NCBI GenBank assembly: GCA_029856445.1
Contig: JAHQWY010000144.1
Coordinates: forward strand, 1-8,894
DNA length: 8,894 nt
Source: Promethearchaeia archaeon
GTDB lineage: Archaea; Asgardarchaeota; Lokiarchaeia; Sigyniarchaeales; SOKP01
Direction: 5' to 3'
Every line of letters begins with the position of its first letter. Positions within the stretch are counted from its first letter, which is position 1. The position numbers were made by a program, and so were the translations under genes. Below, piece by piece: positions 1 through 6,686 of this stretch. The notes below the pieces were generated by a model. It was not told the DNA's origin and made no database searches. It saw only the letters and a list, made by a program, of their open reading frames with translations.

Positions 1-1601
1 CCAATTGAGGAAATACCACATTCTTTTGGCTCTAAATAGAAATCAACGCCCCTGGAATTTTTAGCCTCAATAACTGGGATATTAATCAATGGGTTTTTAA
101 TTTTATAAGAGCTTGGAGCATCTAAAATCACTTTAACTGAATTTATTGCCATATCTGTTTTATTTCTTACCGCAACTTTAAAATGTAACTGTCCACCGAC
201 GAAATCATAATCACGAACTACTTCTATCTTGCCTTCATCGGATGGCTTAACGTCTTCTTTTTTAGTTTGAGGTTGTTCTCTTGGTACGGAATAGGCAGTA
301 AAATTTCTTTTCGACATGTCAATATATCCATCAATATCTCCTCGTGCAATAATTTGTGCCAAATTTTCTTCAATGCTTGATTCGGTTACTCCTAATCTAT
401 TTGAAAGTTCTCTTAAAGGCATAGTTCTGTAAGCTCTGGCGATTTCTTTAATTTTTTGCTCCATATGTTTATTTGTCATAAATTCTCTTCTTTGAGTGAA
501 TAAACCATTGATTTTTCCCGTTTTTATTAATTCATGAAGACTTTTTCTTGCTAATTCTACAGCTATTTTTAGTTTTGAAGCGAGTTTATTAAGTTCAAAT
601 AGGCCCATATCTTTAGAATAGGCTTTAATTTCGTTAAAAATCTGATTAGCTGTAATAACTTCGTTCCCTCTATCAGCAAAATAACCATTGACAGCTTTAG
701 TTCTCATTAAATTAACACAAAAAGATTTAACTAGTTCATTTGGTAGATTCAAGTTATCAGCTAAGGTTTTTATTGAAATTCTTCCTTTTTTCTTAATTTC
801 TTCTATTAAATTGTCTAAAATATACTTTTGAGTATAATATATATTTTTATCTTGTGAAAAGGCTCCCTTTATTTGGTACTGATTGATCAACTTGTATATA
901 ACTTTACGAGCAATTTCACTACTCATATCCAGCATTACAGATAATTCATCGACTTTTATAATCCCTTCATCATTAAACTTAGCTAAAAGTTTTTCCCTCA
1001 TTTCTGGGGAAATGTAATAAAACATTTGATTCTTTTGATCAATTATTCCATATATTCTTTCTTCATCCATATACTTATTTATGAATTTAATCATTTGGTC
1101 TGCAGAAATATTAAATGAATTCATTATAGTTGAAAAATTTATGAGAGGTGCTCTTTTTAATAAGTCTAGAAAACAATTGGGACAAATTTCTTTTCCTATT
1201 ATATGCCTTAATTTCTTACTACATAGGGTTAATCTATTTCCTTTAATAAGATTATATCTTAATGCCTCTCTTGCTAATTTTTCCTTTGTAGGAAAAAATA
1301 TCCCAGGAGTCTTTAAATAAGAATTCCATGATTCTGGGCACTGAGCATTTGTGCATTCTAGATAATATTGACCTGAAGACAATCTTTCTAATCTTAAAAG
1401 AGATTTACAAATAGGACATTCACTTTCTTCAACTACAGTACATTTAAAATTTCTTTCTGAAGCTTTTGCTTTTGAGTAAATAATATTATGTTTTTTACAC
1501 TCATGAATTTCTGTAGTCGCAATATGATTAATACAAAAACTGGATTTACATTTTTCGCACGTAAAATCGATTTCTTTACTTTCACAGAACAGGCAATCCA
1601 T
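1..1601 (-). CDS. AN1 zinc finger / tandem winged-helix / Ig-like protein, UFL1-like (C-terminus cut by window edge)
   Basis: Reading down from the ATG at 1601-1599 gives an open frame of 533 codons that leaves the window without a stop. Residues 3-38 fit an AN1-type zinc finger (C3xxC6, C15xxC18, C23xxH26, H33xC35). More cysteines follow: C62xxC65 with C83 and C88 like a zinc ribbon, then C127 and C140xxC143. Residues about 155-438 hold five consecutive winged-helix units, each a helical segment ending in a short hairpin of the kind GxFxxxxxxxxT (near 185, 246, 306, 366 and 425). After a charged linker (439-457), residues from 458 on look like a beta-sandwich, similar to adaptin-ear or Ig-like folds. 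The winged-helix run resembles the N-terminal half of eukaryotic UFL1, the UFM1 E3 ligase; this is from memory of the family, not a search. It may instead be another winged-helix adaptor or a transcription factor. No in-frame ATG was found in the 80 or so bases upstream, and there is no clear Shine-Dalgarno. Confidence 0.8.
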   Translation of the reverse strand, partial: MDCLFCESKEIDFTCEKCKSSFCINHIATTEIHECKKHNIIYSKAKASERNFKCTVVEESECPICKSLLRLERLSSGQYYLECTNAQCPESWNSYLKTPGIFFPTKEKLAREALRYNLIKGNRLTLCSKKLRHIIGKEICPNCFLDLLKRAPLINFSTIMNSFNISADQMIKFINKYMDEERIYGIIDQKNQMFYYISPEMREKLLAKFNDEGIIKVDELSVMLDMSSEIARKVIYKLINQYQIKGAFSQDKNIYYTQKYILDNLIEEIKKKGRISIKTLADNLNLPNELVKSFCVNLMRTKAVNGYFADRGNEVITANQIFNEIKAYSKDMGLFELNKLASKLKIAVELARKSLHELIKTGKINGLFTQRREFMTNKHMEQKIKEIARAYRTMPLRELSNRLGVTESSIEENLAQIIARGDIDGYIDMSKRNFTAYSVPREQPQTKKEDVKPSDEGKIEVVRDYDFVGGQLHFKVAVRNKTDMAINSVKVILDAPSSYKIKNPLINIPVIEAKNSRGVDFYLEPKECGISSI

Positions 1602-1760
1602 TATTTCAAATCTTTTTAGTTTTATGAAATCTATATAATTATATAAAAAATCTGGCTTAAAATATTTTAATAGACCAAATTTTAGTAATTTCTATTAATA
1701 TGAATAATTAAGATATAATTAACTTTTTCCCTAAATTCTTATAAGATGTTGCCAGAATTA
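1602..1760. other. Intergenic gap, A+T-rich, no gene seen
   Basis: These 159 bases lie between the end of the membrane-protein gene (stop at 1761) and the start of the zinc finger gene (1601), both on the minus strand. I see no ORF or RNA gene and no GC-rich hairpin. The gap is larger than any within the upstream gene cluster, so a separate promoter for the zinc finger gene is likely. TTAATTA occurs twice on the minus strand, but in such A+T-rich DNA this means little. Confidence 0.6.
1638..1650 (-). promoter_or_regulatory. Possible TATA box for the zinc finger / winged-helix gene
   Basis: On the minus strand this reads TTTTTTATATAAT, close to the archaeal TATA consensus, and lies about 37-49 nt upstream of the ATG at 1601, which would leave a leader of about 10-20 nt. 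The surrounding gap is so A+T-rich that chance matches are common. Confidence 0.35.
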
Positions 1761-2486
1761 TTAAAAAGACACTTCTGGAAAAACACGGATTCGCAAAAAT
1801 GATAAAATCATTACGGTTGCATTAAATACTATTATTATAAATATCATAGTGAGTAATATCCAATTAGTTTTAGGTTCTCTTGCTTTTAAAATTTGAGTTG
1901 TTCCATGTTTTGCCAAAGCCAGGGGGAACAGTCCCACAAATGTTCCCAAAGAAAAATAGAATACACTAAAAATAGCATCAAAAATGTTTCCCGAGAGTGA
2001 ATATTGTAAACATTGAGAATATATAAGTAGTTCAAAGATGCATGGAGCAAAACCAGCTAAAATGCCAAAAAGATATGGTGTTTTCTTTTTTTGCCAATTT
2101 AACTCACTAATTTCATCTTTATGCTTTGAATGCGGCATATATTTTCTTCTTATTATAAAAAACAATAGAATTATACCTGCGAACATAGAAACAACAGCCC
2201 CAAAAAAATTAATAGTATAATCATCAGGAATAATATGCGGGATAGATATTTGAACAAGGAAACTTATAAATATTGTAATAAAAGCAATTATCAAATTAGA
2301 AGAAATTAAACCTATGCCATAAAGAACTAGAATTACAATACTCCTTAACGGAGTTTTAGAAATACCAAATGACCAAAAAAAGAAGATTGCTTTGTCCTCA
2401 CATGGAATTGCGGTATGGAGAAACCCTAAAGTAAATGCTGGTACGAAAACAACTAATAAGGGCGGTAAATAAAATTCTTCAAACAT
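1761..2486 (-). CDS. Polytopic membrane protein of the CcdA/DsbD/TauE-SafE type, possible thiol-redox transporter
   Basis: The 241-residue product is almost wholly hydrophobic, with about six membrane segments (roughly 8-26, 48-74, 92-112, 138-158, 168-192, 208-231) and a basic loop near 113-136. Two Pro-Cys motifs stand out: GFLHTAIPCED (C29) in the first segment and GFAPC (C149) in the fourth. Paired cysteines next to prolines in the first and fourth segments are the redox signature of CcdA and of the DsbD membrane domain, which carry reducing equivalents across the membrane; related TauE/SafE and UreH proteins share the fold but move other substrates. The function is therefore inferred. 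It is the last gene of the minus-strand cluster, 40 nt after hisA. The ATG at 2486 has no Shine-Dalgarno but is the start that puts the first motif near the N-terminus, as in the family. Confidence 0.65.
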   Translation of the reverse strand: MFEEFYLPPLLVVFVPAFTLGFLHTAIPCEDKAIFFFWSFGISKTPLRSIVILVLYGIGLISSNLIIAFITIFISFLVQISIPHIIPDDYTINFFGAVVSMFAGIILLFFIIRRKYMPHSKHKDEISELNWQKKKTPYLFGILAGFAPCIFELLIYSQCLQYSLSGNIFDAIFSVFYFSLGTFVGLFPLALAKHGTTQILKAREPKTNWILLTMIFIIIVFNATVMILSFLRIRVFPEVSF

Positions 2487-2526
2487 TTTTCGACAATATT
2501 TCTCTATGGAATTCTAAAAATAATTC

Positions 2527-3276
2527 TTAGTCTTCTTTAAATATATTTTTATCATCATATTTAGAATTTTTGATTATTGAAAATGGAATTTTCTGTTCAT
2601 AAAAAGCTCTACCAATTACGACACCTTTAACGCCAATTTTGTTCAGATGATCAAGATCTTTGATATTTCGAACCCCTCCTGCCACATATAATGAAACATT
2701 TTTCACAGTTTTTATCATTTTCTGTATATTTTGGAAATCAGGTCCAGACAAAGTCCCATCTGCTTTAATTGATGAAAATAATATAATTTTTACACCCATT
2801 TTCTTAATTTTTTTTGCAAAACTAAAGGGATTCTTATGAGAAAGTTTTGTCCATCCTTGAATAGCGATTTTTTCACTATGATAATCTATAGCAACAATTA
2901 ACTTTTCGGCACCAATCATTTGTACTAATTTCTGAACTATTTTAGGTTCCAATATCGCAATTGTTCCAATTATTATACGATCTGCCCCAATATTAATAAG
3001 GTTTGAAGCTTCTTCAATATCTCGTATACCTCCTCCTACTTGAACCTTCAATTTATTAGAAGCTTTACCAATTATCTCTTTAAGTAATCTTTTATTAACA
3101 TCTGATCCCCATGCGCCGTCTAAATCTATGATATTAATTCTATTTGCTCCCTTATTAATCCAAAAATTGATAGCCTCAAGAGGGTCCTCATAATACACTT
3201 TTTCAGTACCTTTTAGCCCTTGATATAAGCGCACACACTTCCCATTACTAATATCTATAGCAGGAATTATTTCCAT
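2527..3276 (-). CDS. hisA: HisA, phosphoribosylformimino-AICAR ribotide isomerase
   Basis: This cytosolic (beta/alpha)8-barrel enzyme converts ProFAR to PRFAR, the fourth step of histidine synthesis. At 249 residues it has the normal family length. The N-terminus begins MEIIPAID, placing the catalytic Asp at residue 8, and the second catalytic Asp is D131 at the end of a mid-barrel strand (LIVAID), followed by GW at 141-142. The IDLDGA segment (50-55) is typical of HisA, and ADGTLSG (172-178) matches the DGT loop. Phosphate-binding loops are GGGIR (81-85), IGT (103-105), AGGVR (199-203) and IGRAFY (221-226). HisF is less likely because its N-terminal KRIIPCLD and strand motifs are absent. No other histidine gene lies in the window; it starts 12 nt after a glycosyltransferase gene and is followed 40 nt on by a membrane protein. 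The last 15 or so residues form a charged tail that is probably disordered. Confidence 0.93.
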   Translation of the reverse strand: MEIIPAIDISNGKCVRLYQGLKGTEKVYYEDPLEAINFWINKGANRINIIDLDGAWGSDVNKRLLKEIIGKASNKLKVQVGGGIRDIEEASNLINIGADRIIIGTIAILEPKIVQKLVQMIGAEKLIVAIDYHSEKIAIQGWTKLSHKNPFSFAKKIKKMGVKIILFSSIKADGTLSGPDFQNIQKMIKTVKNVSLYVAGGVRNIKDLDHLNKIGVKGVVIGRAFYEQKIPFSIIKNSKYDDKNIFKED

Positions 3277-3288
3277 CGTTATAATAAA

Positions 3289-4563
3289 CTAAATCGGATT
3301 ATTTTTTGTGATACTGTATTTAATTAATACATAGAAGATTAAAATAAGGAATATCGTACTCCCAAAATTGAAGGGGAAAAAACTTTTAGATAAAAAAAAT
3401 AGACCCATGAATGGAAGATCAAAAAAACTCAAAAAGATTAAACTAGGTTTGATGTAATTTTTAGTTAATTTGGAATCTCTTGGTAAATTAAATATAATTA
3501 TTATCAGCAAAGGTGTTAAATTAAGTAAATGATGATCCCATGAATCAAAATAGCAAAGAAACATAATTGAAATCCCAAAGCAATAACCATATAGTTCAGA
3601 ATAGTGAATTGTACTTCTAATCAAAAATGGAGTGAATCCTATAAAGAGAAAAATAACTGCTATTATGAAAAATAAAGGCATTTGAAGGGTTAGTATTTGA
3701 TCTTCCGTGAAACCAATGAAATATAAGAAATTAATAATAAGTTTTGTTATGCTAAATGAGTGATTTATCTGAGAAGGTTCTGAGCTTGTAAAGTTAACTT
3801 CAATGAATCCATTTAATAAATTAGGTATGGTTAAAAACATTATAAGATTAAGAGATAAGGGTATTATAATTCCACTCAATCGAATAAAGCTATGAAAGAG
3901 ATCAAAATACAATTTTTTTTCTTTTAAATCAAAATGAATAATTAGGATGAAAGGAATCATAAAAATCGTTATTGGCTTTATTAGTATACTTATTCCAAGA
4001 AATATGCTTGCTAATAATTCCCATTTTATATCATTGTAATTCAGATAAATATATAATGATAATAAAATTAATAGAGTCACATATAAATTAATCTGGCCTA
4101 GGATATAATTGAAAAAATTTGGTAAACTCATTAAATATATGCTAATAAAGAGTATTACCCTATTTTCCTCTTTTTCATGATTATTTGCTCTGATTAAAAT
4201 TATAATTCTATAGAGAATAACGCATATCAAAATATTCAGAAAAAAATTAATAGAATTAAATACAACAAAACCTAAATCAAAACCCATTAATTTAAAAGGT
4301 ACAAAAAACAAGGAAGCTATTGGTAAATACCTAAAAGGCCAATTATATGATGTAGTATAGAGATTATTAATATCTTTTAGTACAACACCTCCAACATCAT
4401 AATAAACTCTGAAATCATTTTTGTTTCGAAAGAAAATAAGTGTTAAAATTATCGAGAATATAAAGTATCCCCCATGAATAATAACAGCAAACTTAAATGC
4501 TTTATAATTCCAGAGTTCTCCAAATCTTTCTTTTAATTTAGATAAAAACTTTTGCAAATTCAT
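3289..4563 (-). CDS. GT87-like (DUF2029) membrane glycosyltransferase, copy 2
   Basis: The 424-residue product has a short basic N-terminus, about ten hydrophobic membrane segments, and the layout of GT-C type glycosyltransferases such as GT87 (DUF2029), which in known members move mannose or related sugars from polyprenyl phosphate on the outer face of the membrane. An acidic motif in the first extracellular loop (NDFRVYYDVG, D50) fits the GT-C catalytic position. Further conserved blocks are FRYLP (77-81), GQIN (156-159), KP (196-197) and DSWDHHLLNLTP (340-351). It is clearly a paralogue of the product of 5332-6594, sharing these blocks and long stretches between them, including SFSITKLI and FPFNFGSTIFL. 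Its ATG lies 2 nt after the stop of the ectodomain gene, so translation is probably coupled; no Shine-Dalgarno is visible. The sugar and acceptor are unknown. Confidence 0.75.
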   Translation of the reverse strand: MNLQKFLSKLKERFGELWNYKAFKFAVIIHGGYFIFSIILTLIFFRNKNDFRVYYDVGGVVLKDINNLYTTSYNWPFRYLPIASLFFVPFKLMGFDLGFVVFNSINFFLNILICVILYRIIILIRANNHEKEENRVILFISIYLMSLPNFFNYILGQINLYVTLLILLSLYIYLNYNDIKWELLASIFLGISILIKPITIFMIPFILIIHFDLKEKKLYFDLFHSFIRLSGIIIPLSLNLIMFLTIPNLLNGFIEVNFTSSEPSQINHSFSITKLIINFLYFIGFTEDQILTLQMPLFFIIAVIFLFIGFTPFLIRSTIHYSELYGYCFGISIMFLCYFDSWDHHLLNLTPLLIIIIFNLPRDSKLTKNYIKPSLIFLSFFDLPFMGLFFLSKSFFPFNFGSTIFLILIFYVLIKYSITKNNPI

Positions 4564-4565
4564 AT

Positions 4566-5327
4566 TTATTTGGGTTTTGATAGACTAATGGATTTATATT
4601 TTTTAATAATATATACAATTATTCCCAGAGATAAAACTGTAAATAATATAATCAAAGTTGGGATCACATAAAAAGGTAAAAAATCAAGAGCAATATCAAC
4701 AATTACTACATGTCCTTTCGTATAAAGTTTGTACGAGCTTAGAATCCCTTTATCATTATAGATTGCGATGATCTCAATTTCCTTACTAGGATAACCCGTC
4801 CTAATACCATCCTTAGAGATTTCGACATTTAGTGTTGGCAAGACCCTACTATCTACATCATACCATACGCTTAAATTTAGATTTCCCATGTATTCGCCTA
4901 CTGGAATAGGAAATAGGAATGGAACAAATGAATTGTCAGTTGAAATGTTTAACTCTGCAGTGTAAGCTTTTGGATTTTTGAGATATATCATTTGAGAGTC
5001 AATATCATTAACACCCCAACTTTCATTTTGAGTCCAAAACCATATGCTGAATTCAATTTTATTGGCAGTTTCATTTACTTCAACTGTATTTATTTCCCAT
5101 TTCATCCTTGTTCCTTTGTTTAAATTTTGAAAAATTCCTGAATTGTTATTCCATCCAAGCCCAAAAATAACACTCATTTCAGGAGTATTACACACTTTAC
5201 ATTTCCATATAAATTCATCATTTTCATTGACACCTATTTTATAATTAATAGCATTTACGTTTAAGACTATTCCACTGAATAAAAGAGAAAAAATAAGAAA
5301 GCTGATTAAATATTGTCTATACTTCAA
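4566..5327 (-). CDS. Secreted, C-terminally membrane-anchored ectodomain protein, function unknown
   Basis: I do not recognise a named family. With a TTG start at 5327 the product has 253 residues: a Sec-type signal peptide (basic YR, hydrophobic 7-22, likely cleavage after VNA at 26), a beta-rich ectodomain (27-218), one membrane segment (about 219-241) and a short basic cytoplasmic tail. A CxxC pair (C43, C46) could bind metal or form a disulfide. N-x-S/T sequons occur at N61, N85, N101, N127 and N151, so it is a plausible N-glycosylation substrate. The TTG start is preferred because GGAGG sits 9 nt upstream and a normal signal peptide results; the in-frame ATG at 5387 would add 20 charged and hydrophobic residues and overlap the upstream gene by 56 nt. 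It sits between two paralogous glycosyltransferase genes, which suggests that it is their partner or target; that link is inference. Confidence 0.8.
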   Translation of the reverse strand: MKYRQYLISFLIFSLLFSGIVLNVNAINYKIGVNENDEFIWKCKVCNTPEMSVIFGLGWNNNSGIFQNLNKGTRMKWEINTVEVNETANKIEFSIWFWTQNESWGVNDIDSQMIYLKNPKAYTAELNISTDNSFVPFLFPIPVGEYMGNLNLSVWYDVDSRVLPTLNVEISKDGIRTGYPSKEIEIIAIYNDKGILSSYKLYTKGHVVIVDIALDFLPFYVIPTLIILFTVLSLGIIVYIIKKYKSISLSKPK

Positions 5328-5331
5328 TTTT

Positions 5332-6594
5332 CTATTCCTCCATAAAATAGTTTCTTTTCTTTTTATAACAATATTTAATAATACCATACAATGAAACTAA
5401 TAAGAAGATTGTAGACCCAAAATTAAAAGGGAATAAGGGGTATATAAGATACCAAATTCCTACTAAAACAAGATCAAAAAAGCTAAAGAAAAATAAACTT
5501 GGTTTGATAGAATTTGTAATTTCTGAATGTCTAGGAAGATTAAATATCATAATAATTAAGATAGGAGTTAAATTTAATAGGTGATGGTCCCATGAATCAT
5601 AGTACACAAGTAACATAATAGTAATCCCAAACGCAAAGCTATAAATAATTGAATCTTTTTCAAATCTTCTAAAAATAAAAAGGATGAAACCTAAACCCCC
5701 TATTATACAGACAACTCCAAACAATATATAAAGTTGATTAAATGGGATATTGTAAAAATAACAGAAGTTAGTTATTAGTTTAGTAATACTAAAAGAAAAA
5801 TTTAGAGCAATAGGATTGGTACCTGTGAAGTTAGTGTCTAAAAAACCTTCCCATAAAGGAGGAAAAATAACAAATAAAATGAAATTTAATAGTACTGGTA
5901 ATATAACACCTAATAACCTTACCATTGTTATAGAAAAATCAAATTTAACTTGTTTATTTTGAAAATCAAATCTTAAAATAATCAAAAATGGAATTAAGAA
6001 AATAGCTGTAGGTTTAATTAATATACCTATTCCTAAAATTACACTTCCTATTAATTCCCATTTAATTTCTTCATACTTTAAAAAAATGTAGAGTGATATT
6101 AAGATAAATAGTGTAATATATAGATTAATTTGTCCATAAATATAATTCAATACATGCGGTAAACCCATTAAGTATACACAGACATATAATATGACTCTTT
6201 TATCGTCGTTTTCATGATCCTTATTCCTAACTAAAAGAATTATTTTATAGAGGATTATACAAATTAAAATATTTAGTATAATGTTAAAAACATTAAATAT
6301 TATAAATGCGGTTTCAAAATTGAAAACTGAATAGGGTATAAAAAAAAGTGCTGATAAGGGAAAATATCTAAAATCCCATAGATAATTCGTTTGGTTATAC
6401 AAGTTTTCGATATCATTTAGAAATATATCTCCAACATTATAAAAGATAATAAAATCATTCTTCTCCTTATAAAGAAAAAAAAACAAAACAATTGAAAGCG
6501 TGAAGTAAAAAATGTGAAGGATTAGTGCGTAACGGAAAACCTTATGCTCCCAGAGTTCTTTTAATCTATTAGGTATCCTTGTTATTAAACTCAT
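5332..6594 (-). CDS. GT87-like (DUF2029) membrane glycosyltransferase, copy 1
   Basis: First gene of the minus-strand cluster. The 420-residue product has about ten membrane segments and the GT-C outline: a short basic N-terminal stretch, a first membrane helix (about 21-42), then an extracellular loop with NDF (N46, D47, F48), where the catalytic acid of GT-C enzymes is expected. Conserved blocks are FRYFP (75-79), GQIN (154-157), KPT (194-196) and DSWDHHLLNLTP (333-344); the last is rich in His and acidic residues and probably lines the active-site cleft. GT87 enzymes use polyprenyl-phosphate sugars; the sugar here cannot be told. The product matches the 3289-4563 product from end to end, so the pair arose by duplication. 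The ATG at 6594 has no Shine-Dalgarno, and a TATA-like run about 26 nt upstream would fit a leaderless transcript. Confidence 0.75.
   Translation of the reverse strand: MSLITRIPNRLKELWEHKVFRYALILHIFYFTLSIVLFFFLYKEKNDFIIFYNVGDIFLNDIENLYNQTNYLWDFRYFPLSALFFIPYSVFNFETAFIIFNVFNIILNILICIILYKIILLVRNKDHENDDKRVILYVCVYLMGLPHVLNYIYGQINLYITLFILISLYIFLKYEEIKWELIGSVILGIGILIKPTAIFLIPFLIILRFDFQNKQVKFDFSITMVRLLGVILPVLLNFILFVIFPPLWEGFLDTNFTGTNPIALNFSFSITKLITNFCYFYNIPFNQLYILFGVVCIIGGLGFILFIFRRFEKDSIIYSFAFGITIMLLVYYDSWDHHLLNLTPILIIMIFNLPRHSEITNSIKPSLFFFSFFDLVLVGIWYLIYPLFPFNFGSTIFLLVSLYGIIKYCYKKKRNYFMEE
5337..5341 (-). promoter_or_regulatory. Shine-Dalgarno GGAGG deciding a TTG start
   Basis: On the minus strand GGAGG lies inside the last codons of the upstream glycosyltransferase gene (ATG GAG GAA TAG) and 9 nt before the TTG at 5327. 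It supports the TTG as start of the ectodomain gene and suggests translational coupling, as the stop codon lies between the two. Confidence 0.7.
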
Positions 6595-6686
6595 AAACCC
6601 AATAATAAATTATTATTTTAAATTTAAATTCTTTAATTAACTCACTATAATTAAATTTTTTAAAAATTAATTTTAGGAGATAAAAG
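6595..6686. promoter_or_regulatory. Divergent promoter region with an A+T palindrome
   Basis: These 92 bases separate the minus-strand glycosyltransferase cluster from the plus-strand isomerase gene, so they must hold both promoters. TTTAAA-type TATA candidates lie at about 6616-6630 (about 26 nt from the minus ATG, fitting leaderless transcription) and at 6631-6640 or 6646-6658 for the plus gene. A perfect inverted repeat with 8-bp arms and a 1-base centre (6601-6617) would overlap the minus-strand transcription start and could be an operator. The boxes are read by eye in A+T-rich DNA and are tentative. Confidence 0.5.
6675..6679 (+). promoter_or_regulatory. Shine-Dalgarno AGGAG of the isomerase gene
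   Basis: AGGAG lies 7 nt before the ATG at 6687. It fixes this start and shows that the gene has a leader, unlike most of its neighbours, which lack a visible ribosome-binding site. Confidence 0.75.

Noticed and set aside
1081..1320. Plus-strand ORF of 79 codons
   Set aside because: It lies wholly within the zinc finger / winged-helix gene on the other strand, which has a coherent domain pattern; this frame has no recognisable family or ribosome site.
1..1601. Reading the left 1.1 kb as noncoding because no complete ORF starts and stops there
   Set aside because: The minus frame from 1601 is open for 533 codons to the edge without a stop and encodes clear zinc finger and repeated winged-helix motifs.
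1602..1760. Possible small RNA or terminator hairpin in the gap
   Set aside because: Only short A/T repeats are present; there is no GC-paired stem or conserved RNA motif that I can see.
2038..2220. Plus-strand ORF of 60 codons
   Set aside because: It is the antisense of the membrane-protein gene, whose cysteine motifs and membrane segments are clear; there is no start signal.
5328..5387. Longer ATG start for the ectodomain gene at 5387
   Set aside because: It overlaps the upstream gene by 56 nt, has no Shine-Dalgarno and adds a charged stretch before the signal peptide; the TTG at 5327 has GGAGG at good spacing.
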